A stretch of 64,000 bases of DNA from Moraxella catarrhalis (GCF_001656295.1 NZ_LXHE01000014.1:1-64000); one strand, 5' to 3'; counted from the first letter of the stretch, positions 50,690 through 61,753 are shown. Translations and numbers: made by a program. The notes: generated by a model from the letters alone, not told the origin.

Positions 50690-51679
50690 ATGTCTAACGA
50701 TTTCATATTTGATTTTAGCACGCCTCACACCACTGCCTTCATCCAAAATGCCAAGCATCTTGATCAGGTGCGTCAGTGGCAAACCGAACACCTGCCCAAG
50801 TTATTAGACTTGATTCTAACGCAGGCAAGCCTGCCTGAGCCACTGAACGCAGCCTGCCGCTATGCGATGAGTAATGGTGGCAAGCGTGTGCGTCCGCTCT
50901 TGGCATTATCGACTTTTTTGATGCTCATTCAAACAGGCGATCATAAAAATCATAAAAATAATTTGACCAAAAAATTACAAATGGTATGTCGCGCCATGAT
51001 GGCAGTTGAGCTGATTCACAGCTATTCTTTGATTCATGATGATTTGCCTTGTATGGATGATGATGCGCTGCGCCGCGGGCAGCCGACTTGTCATATTGTG
51101 TATGGTGAAGATATCGCCCTACTTGCAGGCGATGCGCTTCAGTCCATCGCTTTTGAGGTGCTGTCTGAATATTATGAAGAGGCACCTGCCGATGAAGCTG
51201 TGGCATACAGGCTCACTCAAATCTTAAGCACTCGCGCTCGGCGCATGGTATCAGGGCAAATGCTTGATATCAAAGGGGAGAATCAAATACTTACCCAAGA
51301 TGAGCTAGAAGCCATCCATCGTGACAAAACAGGCGCGCTCATCGAAGCATCAGTGATGATGGGTGCGATTTGTGCAGGCGCCGCACAAACAGCAGCTTTA
51401 AGTGATCTTAAGCTCTATGCTCGCACGATTGGGCTGGCGTTTCAGGTGCAAGATGATGTGCTGGATATCACCGCCGATACGATAACTTTAGGCAAGCCAG
51501 CTGGCAGTGATGAAAAACTTGAAAAATCCACTTATGTCAAATTACTGGGTGTAGACGGTGCTCAAGATTACGCCAATGAGCTGTTTGAGGAAGCCAGAGC
51601 ACAGGTTAAGATTAAGCATTGGGGCAATAACAACCTACTGCTTCAAATCACAGATTGGCTCCAAACAAGAAAATTTTGA
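50690..51679 (+). CDS. ispA: Farnesyl/geranyl diphosphate synthase IspA
   Basis: Product of 329 aa (E. coli 299; there is an insertion around 80-100, QTGDHKNHKNNLTKK). First Asp-rich motif DDLPCMDDD (117-125), second FQVQDDVLD, GKRVRP for diphosphate binding. Makes the C15 precursor for quinones and undecaprenyl lipids. Confidence 0.93.
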   Translation: MSNDFIFDFSTPHTTAFIQNAKHLDQVRQWQTEHLPKLLDLILTQASLPEPLNAACRYAMSNGGKRVRPLLALSTFLMLIQTGDHKNHKNNLTKKLQMVCRAMMAVELIHSYSLIHDDLPCMDDDALRRGQPTCHIVYGEDIALLAGDALQSIAFEVLSEYYEEAPADEAVAYRLTQILSTRARRMVSGQMLDIKGENQILTQDELEAIHRDKTGALIEASVMMGAICAGAAQTAALSDLKLYARTIGLAFQVQDDVLDITADTITLGKPAGSDEKLEKSTYVKLLGVDGAQDYANELFEEARAQVKIKHWGNNNLLLQITDWLQTRKF

Positions 51680-51709
51680 TGCGTTATTGCAACAGCCCAA
51701 ATCAGCCGC

Positions 51710-52942
51710 TTAGGCGGAGCTATTGCTAAGCGTCAAAAGCTTATGCATGGCAGCAGGTAACGGTAAATCATGGGGCACATCTGTCCATAAATAGTCGATG
51801 CCCAAAGCAGTAAGCGTTTGATTAATTTGGTTAAATTGACTATGATTAAGACACAGTGACATTTCATAAAGGTGCCAATGAACATGCGTGAGCGTATGGC
51901 GTAAATAGACTGTTGAGGTTTGGGTGGGCATGGGCAAAATCTCAATGAGCTGGCTGTGCGCCAAATCATGCGCTTTATCATCGCTTTGCCACGCCTTGAA
52001 AATGGCATGACTTAAGGTTTTGTTATCAAGCTTTTGATTATCATCCAAAGGCAACATAAAAATCGGTAAACTCCAAAGCCCATCCCAAATACCGCCACCG
52101 TTTTGGCGGTGTAGCCATAAAGTCAGCCCACAATGTGTCAAGGATAATGCAATACTGTGCCGATGCGGCTTGGGTGGTGCTTTTTTCTTGACAGGCATTT
52201 TGCTTTGTGCGCCCAGCGCATAAGCGATACAGTCGTCCGACACAGGGCATAGATCGCATTTGGGCTGGGTACGCGTACAAATCGTTGCACCCAAATCCAT
52301 CATCGCTTGGGCATAGTGTCCGCTGTACTCTTTTGGGGTGAGAGCAGTGGCAATCTCCCAAAGGTGCTTATCGGTCACACTTTTTGTAATATCACCCAAA
52401 ATCCCACGATGGCGTGTCAAAACACGCTTGACATTACCATCACAGATGACGCCGAACTTCTTGACGCCCATCGCAACGATTGCGCCAGCTGTCGATCGCC
52501 CTACCCCTTTGATCGTTTGCCATTCATCGACCGTTTCAGGAAATCTACCGTGAGTCTCAATGAAATCAGCCACCTGCTGCGCGCCTGCGTGCAGATTCCT
52601 TGCCCGAGCATAATAGCCAAGTCCTGCCCAAAAAGATGCTACTTCTTGCCAATCTGCTACAGCAAGCTCTTGGACTGTTGTAAATCGTGCCAAAAACGGC
52701 TCAAAAAATTTCAGCACTGTCACAACTTGTGTTTGCTGTAGCATAATTTCAGATACCCACACAGCATAAATATCCGCCGATGACTGATGATGGTATTGCC
52801 AAGGCAGTCCATGGCGACCATGCCGCTCAAACCATGACAGTAGCCGCTTAGCAAAGTGATGCTGCTGCTCATCAGATGGATAAACGCCCTGCTCGCTCAT
52901 CTGAGCTGCCGCACAAGCGCCTGTCGTTTTGGTTGTTGTCAT
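51710..52942 (-). CDS. mutY: Adenine DNA glycosylase MutY
   Basis: Product of 410 aa. Removes A opposite 8-oxoG. Glu65 (SEIMLQQTQV), the HhH-GPD loop with Asp168 (CDGNV), the 4Fe-4S cluster C222-X6-C229-X2-C232-X5-C238, and the C-terminal NUDIX-like domain for 8-oxoG. About 25 extra residues at the N terminus; the start could be later. Confidence 0.95.
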   Translation of the reverse strand: MTTTKTTGACAAAQMSEQGVYPSDEQQHHFAKRLLSWFERHGRHGLPWQYHHQSSADIYAVWVSEIMLQQTQVVTVLKFFEPFLARFTTVQELAVADWQEVASFWAGLGYYARARNLHAGAQQVADFIETHGRFPETVDEWQTIKGVGRSTAGAIVAMGVKKFGVICDGNVKRVLTRHRGILGDITKSVTDKHLWEIATALTPKEYSGHYAQAMMDLGATICTRTQPKCDLCPVSDDCIAYALGAQSKMPVKKKAPPKPHRHSIALSLTHCGLTLWLHRQNGGGIWDGLWSLPIFMLPLDDNQKLDNKTLSHAIFKAWQSDDKAHDLAHSQLIEILPMPTQTSTVYLRHTLTHVHWHLYEMSLCLNHSQFNQINQTLTALGIDYLWTDVPHDLPLPAAMHKLLTLSNSSA

Positions 52943-53039
52943 ATCAAAAAGCTGTTAAAATCTAAAAACGCCATTATAAAAACCTTATCAATGAATTACA
53001 ATGACTATATCTACCCAAAAGTCATGACACACCAATGCT

Positions 53040-54092
53040 ATGATCCATTTTAAATGCCCAAAGCGTCTGTCGGCTTGGCTACTGATTACTATAATCAGTA
53101 CGACAAGTTCTGCTCATGCCAACGACAGCACCATCAGTTCAGCAGAACAGCTGACAAATCACATTACCACGACCATTAAGCAAACGATCGTCAAAAGCAC
53201 AGACAACGACCGCTTATATCAAGATCCCAATCAGCAAGCTCATGACGATAAGATCTTCAGCGTGCGTTCATTTGATACAAGCTTTAGCGACTGTCAGGAT
53301 CAGTTTGCCAATCGACAAGCGCCAACCCTGATCGGTGAGCAAGGCAAACGACTGTCCGCCATGGCACGCGCTTTATGCTTTGAAGGATTCGCCACCCTAC
53401 ATTCAGGTATCGCACGCACGCCGCTATGGTCAGCATCTCATCTGACCAAGTCGCGCATCAATCAAGCCAGAACCTTAGCGCGTGTTGATAGCTTTCGGGC
53501 AGAACCTAGGCTGCCTGCCGATGAGCGTGCTGAGCTGTCTGACTATCGACGCTCAGGCTATGATCGTGGTCATATCGCCCCAAATGGTGATATGGCAACC
53601 ACCGAATCCCAGTATGACAGCTTTAGCCTAGCCAATATCGCACCCCAAAATGGCGAACACAATCGCCATCTGTGGCGTCATATCGAAACACAGACTCGTC
53701 AACTGGCAATCGAGTATGGGGAAGTTTATGTTGTGACGGGCGTTGCTTTTTTGGGTAAGACTTCTGAGCGTATTGGCGGACGAGTGCTTGTACCCAGTCA
53801 TTTTTTTAAGGCGGTATATATTCCAAGCTTATCGGCGGCTGGTGTCTATTTTTCTTCAAATGATAGTAGTGAAAATTATCAAATCATCAGTCTAGACGAG
53901 CTGACCCGCCTGACGGGTATCAATGCCATGCCATCACTACCTACTAAAATTCGCCAAACTGCCTACGATTTACCCAGACCTAGTAGCAATAAAAACCCAG
54001 AACAAAAGGTACTTGATCATCAGCCAAGCAGCTGGTTTGATTTGGTCATCAGTGCCATGCGTTATGTCTTTGAAACACTAAACCGTGCCTGA
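53040..54092 (+). CDS. Exported DNA/RNA non-specific endonuclease
   Basis: Product of 350 aa with a signal peptide (about 1-27, LLITIISTTSSAHA). The nuclease motif DRGH (175-178, YDRGHIAPNGDM) and the metal-binding NIAPQ...HNRHLW segment are present. Likely periplasmic or secreted; may feed on or process external DNA. Overlaps slightly with the next open frame. Confidence 0.9.
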   Translation: MIHFKCPKRLSAWLLITIISTTSSAHANDSTISSAEQLTNHITTTIKQTIVKSTDNDRLYQDPNQQAHDDKIFSVRSFDTSFSDCQDQFANRQAPTLIGEQGKRLSAMARALCFEGFATLHSGIARTPLWSASHLTKSRINQARTLARVDSFRAEPRLPADERAELSDYRRSGYDRGHIAPNGDMATTESQYDSFSLANIAPQNGEHNRHLWRHIETQTRQLAIEYGEVYVVTGVAFLGKTSERIGGRVLVPSHFFKAVYIPSLSAAGVYFSSNDSSENYQIISLDELTRLTGINAMPSLPTKIRQTAYDLPRPSSNKNPEQKVLDHQPSSWFDLVISAMRYVFETLNRA

Positions 54093-54120
54093 TAAAACAA
54101 AAACCATTGAGGAATACGCC

Positions 54121-54369
54121 ATGATACATCCTTTTAAGAATGATGAGCAAGTACTGACTATTGGAGATCTGACCATCGAAAATCATTTTGATGTTGTGCA
54201 AATCTTCGGTGAGCTTTCTATCGCCAAATGTCAAGATGGTCTAACTCAAGCGATGGCTTTACAAGAGTTTACTAATCGGTTAGTAGCGGCACTTGAAAAC
54301 GAGCCCTTAGATCAGATACAAGCTCATGATACGCTACCACCTGAACAAGTTGATAATCCTTTTGCTTAG
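54121..54369 (+). CDS. Unknown 82-aa protein
   Basis: Start ATG 54121 chosen because GAGG precedes it; a GTG at 54085 overlaps the nuclease gene. Acidic, with VVQIFGELSIAKCQDGL and TLPPEQVDNPF. No family recognised. Confidence 0.65.
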   Translation: MIHPFKNDEQVLTIGDLTIENHFDVVQIFGELSIAKCQDGLTQAMALQEFTNRLVAALENEPLDQIQAHDTLPPEQVDNPFA

Positions 54370-54568
54370 CATAGGGATTGTCACTCAAATGATTGCGACA
54401 GATAATCACTTTGCCAACTTATGATAAAAATTTCATACTAAGTATTTACAAATGGTCTTAAGCTTCGCTATAATGCAAATTAGTGGTCAATCCAAATTTG
54501 TATAGTCAAAGTCGATCGACCATTCTTCGGAGTTTTGCAATACGGATCAATACATAAAAGGAGCTTAT

Positions 54569-54934
54569 ATGAAACTATCTACCAAACTACTTACCCTAGG
54601 TGCAGGTGCTTTATTGTCAGTCTCAGCATTTGCCAATGATGCCATTGTTGGTAAGTGGAAGATGAGCGAAAAAGGTGAAGAAAAAGCCATCATTACCATC
54701 AGTCAAGCTGGCAACGGCTATCAAGGTGTGATGACACAAGGCTTAACCGATAAAGCCAAAAAGCGTGAAGGTACCATCGTATTGACAAATATCTCAAGCC
54801 AAGGTGAGGGTAAATATAAAGGCAAAGGTGCTCATCCTACCCTACCCATCAAAGGCACTGTTAATATTACTGTTAATGGCAATACTATCACCATTAAAAG
54901 CATCGCTGGCACACAAACAGGTGTAAGACAATAA
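54569..54934 (+). CDS. Exported DUF2147 protein
   Basis: Product of 121 aa. Signal peptide (about 1-22, GALLSVSAFA), then VGKWKMSEKGEEKAIITIS and YQGVM as in DUF2147 lipocalin-like proteins. AAAGGAG precedes the ATG. Function unknown. Confidence 0.8.
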   Translation: MKLSTKLLTLGAGALLSVSAFANDAIVGKWKMSEKGEEKAIITISQAGNGYQGVMTQGLTDKAKKREGTIVLTNISSQGEGKYKGKGAHPTLPIKGTVNITVNGNTITIKSIAGTQTGVRQ

Positions 54935-54962
54935 CCACACCATGTGGTAGCAAAAAACCAAT

Positions 54963-54993
54963 AAAAAAGCACTGAATATCAATCAAGTGCTTT
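54963..54993. terminator. Terminator after the DUF2147 gene
   Basis: AAAAAGCACT / AGTGCTTTTT stem with T-run. Confidence 0.8.
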
Positions 54994-55064
54994 TTTTGGC
55001 TTTCAATTCAATCAACGATTAATTCAGTCAGCGATTGGTCATCAATTCTGCTACAAATTTTACC

Positions 55065-55436
<372 letters not shown>

Positions 55437-55601
55437 TCATAACAAAATCATTATATAAGGCAAGGCAATAATTCACAACATCATTTTGTAACAATTCACC
55501 GCTTTGATATCAGCTAATATAGCACACGACCCTGCTACCACTTACCGCCAATACCTGTTAAAATAGCCCATAGGTCGTGATTATTATTGTGAGAAAATAT
55601 T

Positions 55602-57002
55602 ATGTCAAAAAAATATGCCGTCGTCGGTTTGGGCAGCTCTGGACTGTCAGCTGTGAATTTTTTGGTCAATCACGGTCACAAAGTTAGCATCATCGATGGC
55701 AATCCTAATCCCGCCTTGGCAGATAAACTGCCCACAGGCGTTCATTGTCATTTTGGCAGCTTGGACAGTGAACTCTTAAGCTCAGCCGATCAGATCATCA
55801 TAAGCCCCGGCATCGACCCAAGAACGCCGAGCATTGCCGCCGCCAAAGCTCAAGGCATTCCTGTGGTTAGCGATGTTCAATTGTTCATTGATACACTCAA
55901 AGCACGAGATTTGGCTCAAGCGACAAACACACCAATCATCGCCATCACAGGCTCAAATGCCAAAAGCACTGTTACAACATTGGTGGGCGAGATGGCAAAA
56001 CGGGCAGGTATGATTGTTGGTGTCGGCGGTAATATTGGCACGCCTGCACTTAAATTATTAACCATTCAAAATATGGATTTGGTGGTGCTTGAGCTGTCAA
56101 GTTTTCAGCTTGAGCATATCTCAAATTTAGCAGCTCAAGGGGCAACAATTTTAAATCTCTCCGCTGATCATCTTGATCGGCACGATGGCATGGCGGATTA
56201 TTTGGCACAAAAATTGCGTATTTTTGAAAATTGCCAAACGGCTATCATCTGCCAAGACGATGCCAATTTAGCTAAGCAATGCTTGACCACACTGACAAGC
56301 ATTGCCCCAAATCACACCATCATCACAACAGACAGCTCACTTACCCACCAAACAGCAGATTTTTATTTATTTGATGATGGTGATGGTATAGCACTGTATC
56401 ATCAAAATAATAAACTTTTACCAATTCATCAATTAAAAATCAAAGGCAAGCATAACCTACTTAATGCCTTATCTGCACTTGCCTTAGGCACAGCTGCCAA
56501 TCTCCCCATGGATGCTATGCTTGATACCCTTAAGACTTTCAAAGGTCTACCGCATCGCTGTGAGTATATTGATGATATTGATGGCAAGGCATATTTTAAT
56601 GATTCAAAAGGTACAAACATTGGCTCAACCATGGCAGCAATTGATGGGCTTGGCACGGTTTATGGCACATCATCACTGGCATTAATTTTGGGTGGGCTTG
56701 GTAAAGGTCAAGATTTTAGTGAGTTGTCAGCCTATGTTACACAGTGGGTGGATAGTGTGTATTTAATCGGTCAAGATGCCCCTATAATTGAGCAAGCTTT
56801 ACTCAAAGGTGACGCACATTTGGCATCTAAAATATATCAGGTTGGTACACTTGATCAGGCAGTATTGGCAGCCAGTCAAAGCACCGCTAGGGCTGTGCTT
56901 TTGTCGCCTGCTTGTGCCAGTATGGATCAATTTAAAAATTATAATGAACGGGGCGATAAGTTTGTTAACATGGTTCACGCTTTAGCCCATGCACCCATTT
57001 AG
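55602..57002 (+). CDS. murD: UDP-N-acetylmuramoylalanine--D-glutamate ligase MurD
   Basis: Product of 466 aa. Adds D-Glu in peptidoglycan precursor synthesis. Rossmann start (VVGLGSSGLS), ATP loop ITGSNAKSTVT (115-125; the family usually has GTNGKST/GSNAKST), HRCEYID and FNDSKGTN motifs. Upstream of ftsW, as in the division and cell-wall cluster. Confidence 0.95.
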   Translation: MSKKYAVVGLGSSGLSAVNFLVNHGHKVSIIDGNPNPALADKLPTGVHCHFGSLDSELLSSADQIIISPGIDPRTPSIAAAKAQGIPVVSDVQLFIDTLKARDLAQATNTPIIAITGSNAKSTVTTLVGEMAKRAGMIVGVGGNIGTPALKLLTIQNMDLVVLELSSFQLEHISNLAAQGATILNLSADHLDRHDGMADYLAQKLRIFENCQTAIICQDDANLAKQCLTTLTSIAPNHTIITTDSSLTHQTADFYLFDDGDGIALYHQNNKLLPIHQLKIKGKHNLLNALSALALGTAANLPMDAMLDTLKTFKGLPHRCEYIDDIDGKAYFNDSKGTNIGSTMAAIDGLGTVYGTSSLALILGGLGKGQDFSELSAYVTQWVDSVYLIGQDAPIIEQALLKGDAHLASKIYQVGTLDQAVLAASQSTARAVLLSPACASMDQFKNYNERGDKFVNMVHALAHAPI

Positions 57003-57175
57003 CCCATCCATGCAAACGCCCTGCTTGATTGGGTACATAAATTGTAAGCACCGCTTTTGTCAAGCAGATTACCACAACAGAGCAACCTGACCAAATCACT
57101 TGAAATTTCCACATTTTTAATTCAAAAATCCGTTATAATAAACAGTTTATACAAAACCAACTCACAGCAGCACTC

Positions 57176-58351
57176 ATGTCTCAATTCTCCGATAAATTTC
57201 TTGGTTTTTTTGATAAGCTCAATCCACGAACGGTATTGCTTACCAGTTTGAGCCTGATCATCTGTATCAGCCTTTTGATGATTGCGTCAGCATCCATTCC
57301 GTTTTCTGCTGCTCGTGATTTGGCATCACTGAGGTTTTTTTGGTATCAGTTGGCATATGTCGTCATCGGTACTATGATTGCAATGGTTGTTTATCGCATT
57401 CCTTTGAGATTTTATTATCAACGAACGCATATCAATGTGGTGTTTTTGATGTGGGCAACCGCTTTTGGGCTACTCATACTTACGGCAGTGTTTGGTGATG
57501 TGATTAATGGATCACGGCGATGGCTTGACCTTGGGATATTTAATTTACAGGCTGGTGAAGTTGCCAAAGCTGTCATGGTGTTTGTGACAGCAGATTATGT
57601 CGTGCGTCGATCTGCAGAGCTACGGAGCAATGTTTTTACAGGGGTGCGTCTATTGGTATGGTATTTACCAGTAGGCGGACTGCTGCTATTTCAACCAGAT
57701 TTTGGTACTGTCTTGGTACTATTTGCCACCTTGATTGTCATCATCTTTGTCAGTGGTGCACCTGCACTACAGTACGCTTGGATTTTATTCATGGCGATCG
57801 TTTTGGGAGGCATCGCAGCTTGGCTTGAACCTTACCGCCGTGAACGAATTTTATCTTTTACCGATGCTTTTGATGACATTCAAGGTTCAGATTTTCAGCT
57901 AGCACGCAGTTTGATTGCTTATGGTCGTGGGCAATTAAGCGGTGTTGGTTATGGGGATAGCGTCCAAAAATTATCACACCTACCCGAAGCACACACTGAT
58001 TTTCTGCTTGCTATCACAGGAGAGGAACTTGGCTTTTTGGGTGTGGCAACAGTTTTATTTTTGGAGATGCTGATTATTCTTAGTATTATGGTCATTAGCC
58101 TAAGAGCATTAAAACGCCGACAACTTCGCTTAAGTTATACCATTTTTGGTTTTGCGGTGGTAATATTTGGTCAGGTCATCATCAATGCTGGTATGACCAT
58201 GGGACTTGCGCCCACCAAAGGCTTAACCATGCCGTTTTTTAGCTTTGGTGGCTCTTCTATGGTCGTGCTTTTGATTATGATTGGCTTTGTGCTTCGAGTG
58301 GATAAAGAAAGCCTTGAGATTCACAATCAGCGCCTTAACGACAAATATTGA
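57176..58351 (+). CDS. ftsW: Lipid II polymerase FtsW (SEDS family)
   Basis: Product of 391 aa with about ten membrane helices. SEDS signatures GSRRWLDLG, FQPDFGT, LPEAHTDFLLAITGEELGF and APTKGLTMPFFSFGG. Follows murD, which points to FtsW rather than RodA. Confidence 0.93.
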   Translation: MSQFSDKFLGFFDKLNPRTVLLTSLSLIICISLLMIASASIPFSAARDLASLRFFWYQLAYVVIGTMIAMVVYRIPLRFYYQRTHINVVFLMWATAFGLLILTAVFGDVINGSRRWLDLGIFNLQAGEVAKAVMVFVTADYVVRRSAELRSNVFTGVRLLVWYLPVGGLLLFQPDFGTVLVLFATLIVIIFVSGAPALQYAWILFMAIVLGGIAAWLEPYRRERILSFTDAFDDIQGSDFQLARSLIAYGRGQLSGVGYGDSVQKLSHLPEAHTDFLLAITGEELGFLGVATVLFLEMLIILSIMVISLRALKRRQLRLSYTIFGFAVVIFGQVIINAGMTMGLAPTKGLTMPFFSFGGSSMVVLLIMIGFVLRVDKESLEIHNQRLNDKY

Positions 58352-58477
58352 CCATATACCCTGCCAAGCGTGAGCGATTCGCTGCCTTTGCTTGGCATGT
58401 TATCAATTTGTCATTACGATTTGTTAGCATAATTCATCCTATCTGACGATATTTTTATTTTTTATCGATGTGTCAAT

Positions 58478-59872
58478 ATGTTATTAGACATCAACCGTTT
58501 TCAGTACACCACCTACAAAAAAGAGCTATCTGCCCTGATCCACCTTGGGATGCCGATTTTGCTTGCACAAGTGGCACAGGTAGGTACCAGTTTTATTGAC
58601 ACCGTCATGGCAGGCGGCGCCGGCAAAGGCGATTTGGCGGCAGTGGCGCTTGGTAGCAGTGTGTTTATTACTGTTTATGTCACCTTAATGGGTGTGATGA
58701 CCTCACTCAATCCCATGATTGCACAACTATTTGGTGCCAAAAAGTCGCATGAGATTGGTGAAATGGGACGGCAAGGGCTTTGGTATGGTTTGATCATGGG
58801 CATACTTGGGATGGTGCTCATGTGGCTTGCCATCACACCGTTTCGGCTGTGGCTTGATGTCAGTGAGAGCACTTTTATCATTACTGAGCGTTATTTATGG
58901 TTTATTGGTCTTGCCATGCCTGCGGCAATGGTACATCGTGCTTTGCATGCCTATGCTTCTAGCCTTAATAAGCCAAAAGTCATCATGTGGGTCAGTTGGC
59001 TGTGTTTTTTTATCAATATCCCTTTGAACTGGATTTTTGTGTACGGTAAGTTTGGCATGCCTGCACTTGGCGGCGCAGGCTGCGGACTGGCGACAGCGAT
59101 TGTGTTTTGGATCAATGCGTTCATTTTATGGATTTTGATCGTCAAGGACAAACAGCTTAAACACTTTGGTCTGATGGATAAATTCAGCTTACCCAACCCC
59201 AAAGCCTTGATCGAGATGACACGCTTAGGGATTCCCATTGGTTTATCATTTTTTATTGAAGTTAGTTTATTCACCTGCATCATGTTTTTGGTTGCAAAAC
59301 TTGATGGCAATACCGAAGATTATGTCGCCGCTCAGCAGGTGGTCATTAGCCTGACAAGCTTGATTTTCATGATTCCCCAAAGTTTAGGCAGTGCTGCAAC
59401 TGTGCGCGTTGGATACAGCCTTGGGCGCGAAGAGTTTAGCCGTGCTCGCTATATTTCAGGCGTCTCAATCGTTACCGCCATGGTCGCTTCAGTAGGCACA
59501 GCAATTTTTTTGGTAGTTTTTCGTTATCCTTTGGCGAGCATGTACACCGATGACATGGCGGTCATTGCCTTAGCAGGCGGTATTATTTTGTATGCCGCGG
59601 CTTTTCAGCTGGTCGATGCGGTCCAATGCGTGGCAAGTTATGTGCTGCGCGGATATAAGGTCACCACCATTCCGATGGTGATTCATATCATTGCTTTTTG
59701 GGGCTGCGGCTTGATTCCTGGCTATTTTATGGCATTTCAAGGCGGTATGGGAATCTATGGCTTTTGGGCGGCATTGGTGATTTCGCTTGGGGTGGCGGCA
59801 GTGTTACTGCTTTGGTATCTTGAAATTCACAGTAAAAAAGTCATCGCGCAAGCGCGCATTCGCACCATATAA
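58478..59872 (+). CDS. MATE family multidrug/Na+ antiporter (NorM-like)
   Basis: Product of 464 aa with twelve predicted helices in two halves. MPILLAQVAQVGTSFIDTVMAG and IPIGLSFFIEVSLF mark the start of each half. Probably exports cationic drugs. Confidence 0.9.
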   Translation: MLLDINRFQYTTYKKELSALIHLGMPILLAQVAQVGTSFIDTVMAGGAGKGDLAAVALGSSVFITVYVTLMGVMTSLNPMIAQLFGAKKSHEIGEMGRQGLWYGLIMGILGMVLMWLAITPFRLWLDVSESTFIITERYLWFIGLAMPAAMVHRALHAYASSLNKPKVIMWVSWLCFFINIPLNWIFVYGKFGMPALGGAGCGLATAIVFWINAFILWILIVKDKQLKHFGLMDKFSLPNPKALIEMTRLGIPIGLSFFIEVSLFTCIMFLVAKLDGNTEDYVAAQQVVISLTSLIFMIPQSLGSAATVRVGYSLGREEFSRARYISGVSIVTAMVASVGTAIFLVVFRYPLASMYTDDMAVIALAGGIILYAAAFQLVDAVQCVASYVLRGYKVTTIPMVIHIIAFWGCGLIPGYFMAFQGGMGIYGFWAALVISLGVAAVLLLWYLEIHSKKVIAQARIRTI

Positions 59873-59897
59873 AATAGCCCACTTAGGGCTATTTTTT
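59871..59897. terminator. Bidirectional terminator between the MATE gene and fxsA
   Basis: AAAATAGCCC-ACTTAG-GGGCTATTTT-type stem with T-run. Confidence 0.8.
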
Positions 59898-60483
59898 ATT
59901 CATCATTAGCAGAATTGATACGTTTGACATCTTTATTAATCGTCTTCGCTTCACCATCCACAGTGGTTCCAAAGCCGCTATTTTTGCCAAAAGGGTTTGA
60001 TTTCATCCCGCCTTGACCAAATGGATTTTGACCCATGCCCCCAAAAGGGTTCTTACCGCCCATTTGTCGCGCCATCATCTGCATCATTTTATCTTGATTT
60101 TTGGCGGCATAATTTTTGGCGGCGGCGGTAAGTCTGGTTTGGATAAATGGCACTAATAATACCAAAGCCACAACATCCGTTAAAAGACCTGGAAGTAACA
60201 ACAACAGCCCTGCCACACCCATAGCGATGGATTTAACCAGTGTTGACTCAGCAGGTTGATTGCTCGGATTGGGTATCACACCACGCTGCATGGCTTTCAT
60301 TTGCTGTGCCATTGGGTTAAGCGATTTTGCTGCTTTTTTAATCATCATAATTCCAATGATCGCTGCGATGATGAACCAAAAAAACACATACCAACCACTG
60401 ATAAATTGTGCCACCAAATACCAAAGCAGCATTTCAATGACAAACCAAATCAGGGCAATACCCACCAATGCACCCACGCCCAT
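59896..60483 (-). CDS. fxsA: FxsA-family membrane protein
   Basis: Product of 195 aa. Four hydrophobic helices in the first 130 residues; AAIIGIMMIKKA and SIAMGVAGLLLLLPGLLTDV are the family core. The C-terminal tail is Gly/Asn/Phe-rich (GGMGQNPFGQGGM). In E. coli FxsA lowers F exclusion of phage T7 when overproduced. Confidence 0.85.
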   Translation of the reverse strand: MGVGALVGIALIWFVIEMLLWYLVAQFISGWYVFFWFIIAAIIGIMMIKKAAKSLNPMAQQMKAMQRGVIPNPSNQPAESTLVKSIAMGVAGLLLLLPGLLTDVVALVLLVPFIQTRLTAAAKNYAAKNQDKMMQMMARQMGGKNPFGGMGQNPFGQGGMKSNPFGKNSGFGTTVDGEAKTINKDVKRINSANDE

Positions 60484-60647
60484 CTCCTTTAAATCTAATA
60501 AATAAATGAAAATATATAAATAAAATACGCTATAATATCAATAAATTAGGACATTTGGCAAGTTTTCAAGTATTTTTTATTGTTTATTATTTTTAGTGCT
60601 AATTTTTTTAGTAATAATTTTGATGATAATTTTTTGGTAATCATTGT

Positions 60648-61238
60648 ATGACACTTATTATTGGCATTGACCCTGGTTCACGCTTGACAGGTTATGGTAT
60701 TATCAGTACAAACAATGATCAATTAACCTTTTTAGATGCTGGTACCATCCGAACAAACAGCAGCGACATCACCGAACGCATTGCTCAGATTTTTGCTGGA
60801 GTTTCTCGGATTGTCAATCATTATCAAAAATACAGTAATAAGCCCATACAAGCTGCCATTGAGCAAGTGTTTATGGCGTCCAATCCTGACTCCGCCCTAA
60901 AGCTTGGGCAAGCTCGCGGCGCCGCCATCGCTGCATTGACAGCTCAAGATTTACAGGTCAGCGAATACACCGCCCGTCAAATCAAACAAGCCGTTTGTGG
61001 CTATGGTGCTGCCGATAAAGACCAAGTCACTGCCATGGTCTGTCGTATTTTATCATTGGATATTATCCCACAAGCTGATGCCGCCGATGGTTTGGCGTGT
61101 GCCATCTGCCATGCCCACTCATCACACTCGATGCATAAGTTATTTGGCGCAAGCACCCTAAGCAGCCGTACTGGCAACAAAAAAAAGGGTCGCTGGCGCT
61201 TAGACGAAGAATCACTGCTTAAGCTCAAAAATCGTTAA
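60648..61238 (+). CDS. ruvC: Holliday junction resolvase RuvC
   Basis: Product of 196 aa. Catalytic D8 (IGIDPGS), E72 (AAIEQVF), D144 and D147 (QADAADGLA). Slightly longer than E. coli (173 aa), with a basic C-terminal extension (TGNKKKGRWRLD). Confidence 0.95.
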   Translation: MTLIIGIDPGSRLTGYGIISTNNDQLTFLDAGTIRTNSSDITERIAQIFAGVSRIVNHYQKYSNKPIQAAIEQVFMASNPDSALKLGQARGAAIAALTAQDLQVSEYTARQIKQAVCGYGAADKDQVTAMVCRILSLDIIPQADAADGLACAICHAHSSHSMHKLFGASTLSSRTGNKKKGRWRLDEESLLKLKNR

Positions 61239-61753
61239 TTTAGATGCACCCTAACCAATCCGCCCTGCCACCATGACGCCTGACTTTGGCAATCCAGATC
61301 CTGTAATGAGTCGCCCACCAAATCAAGCAGCATCATTTTACCGTCATCTGTGACAGAGATTTTGGCAAACTGGGCACTGTCATAGCACTCCGCCAACCCT
61401 TCTGCAAACATAAAGCTATCAACGGGCAGCTGCCAGCGTCTCCAGCGATTTTTTAGCCATATTTTTTGATCAGCGCTAGGCTCCCACTGAACACTTGTAA
61501 TCACATTTTGTGGCGACAAAGACGCATAGCCAAGCTTTCTTTCGCCAAAATAGGCATCGCCTTCCTTAGCATTCATCTCATACGCCAGACTCATATAATC
61601 CCCCTGAATCAATGAGCGCGGATCAAGCGGCGCAAGCTTAGCATAAATAATCCGCCCCTGATCAAGCCGCTTTTCATAACCCAGCACCATCACCATCACC
61701 ACAACTAAGGTCAGTCCTGCGATGGCGAGCGGCATCCACTTAAGCTTTTGCAT
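61235..61753 (-). CDS. GDYXXLXY-domain membrane protein
   Basis: Product of 172 aa. One N-terminal helix (8-25), then the family motif LIQGDYMSLAYEMN. Always found with a DUF2157/DUF4401 protein; overlaps it here by 14 bases. Function unknown. Confidence 0.85.
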   Translation of the reverse strand: MQKLKWMPLAIAGLTLVVVMVMVLGYEKRLDQGRIIYAKLAPLDPRSLIQGDYMSLAYEMNAKEGDAYFGERKLGYASLSPQNVITSVQWEPSADQKIWLKNRWRRWQLPVDSFMFAEGLAECYDSAQFAKISVTDDGKMMLLDLVGDSLQDLDCQSQASWWQGGLVRVHLN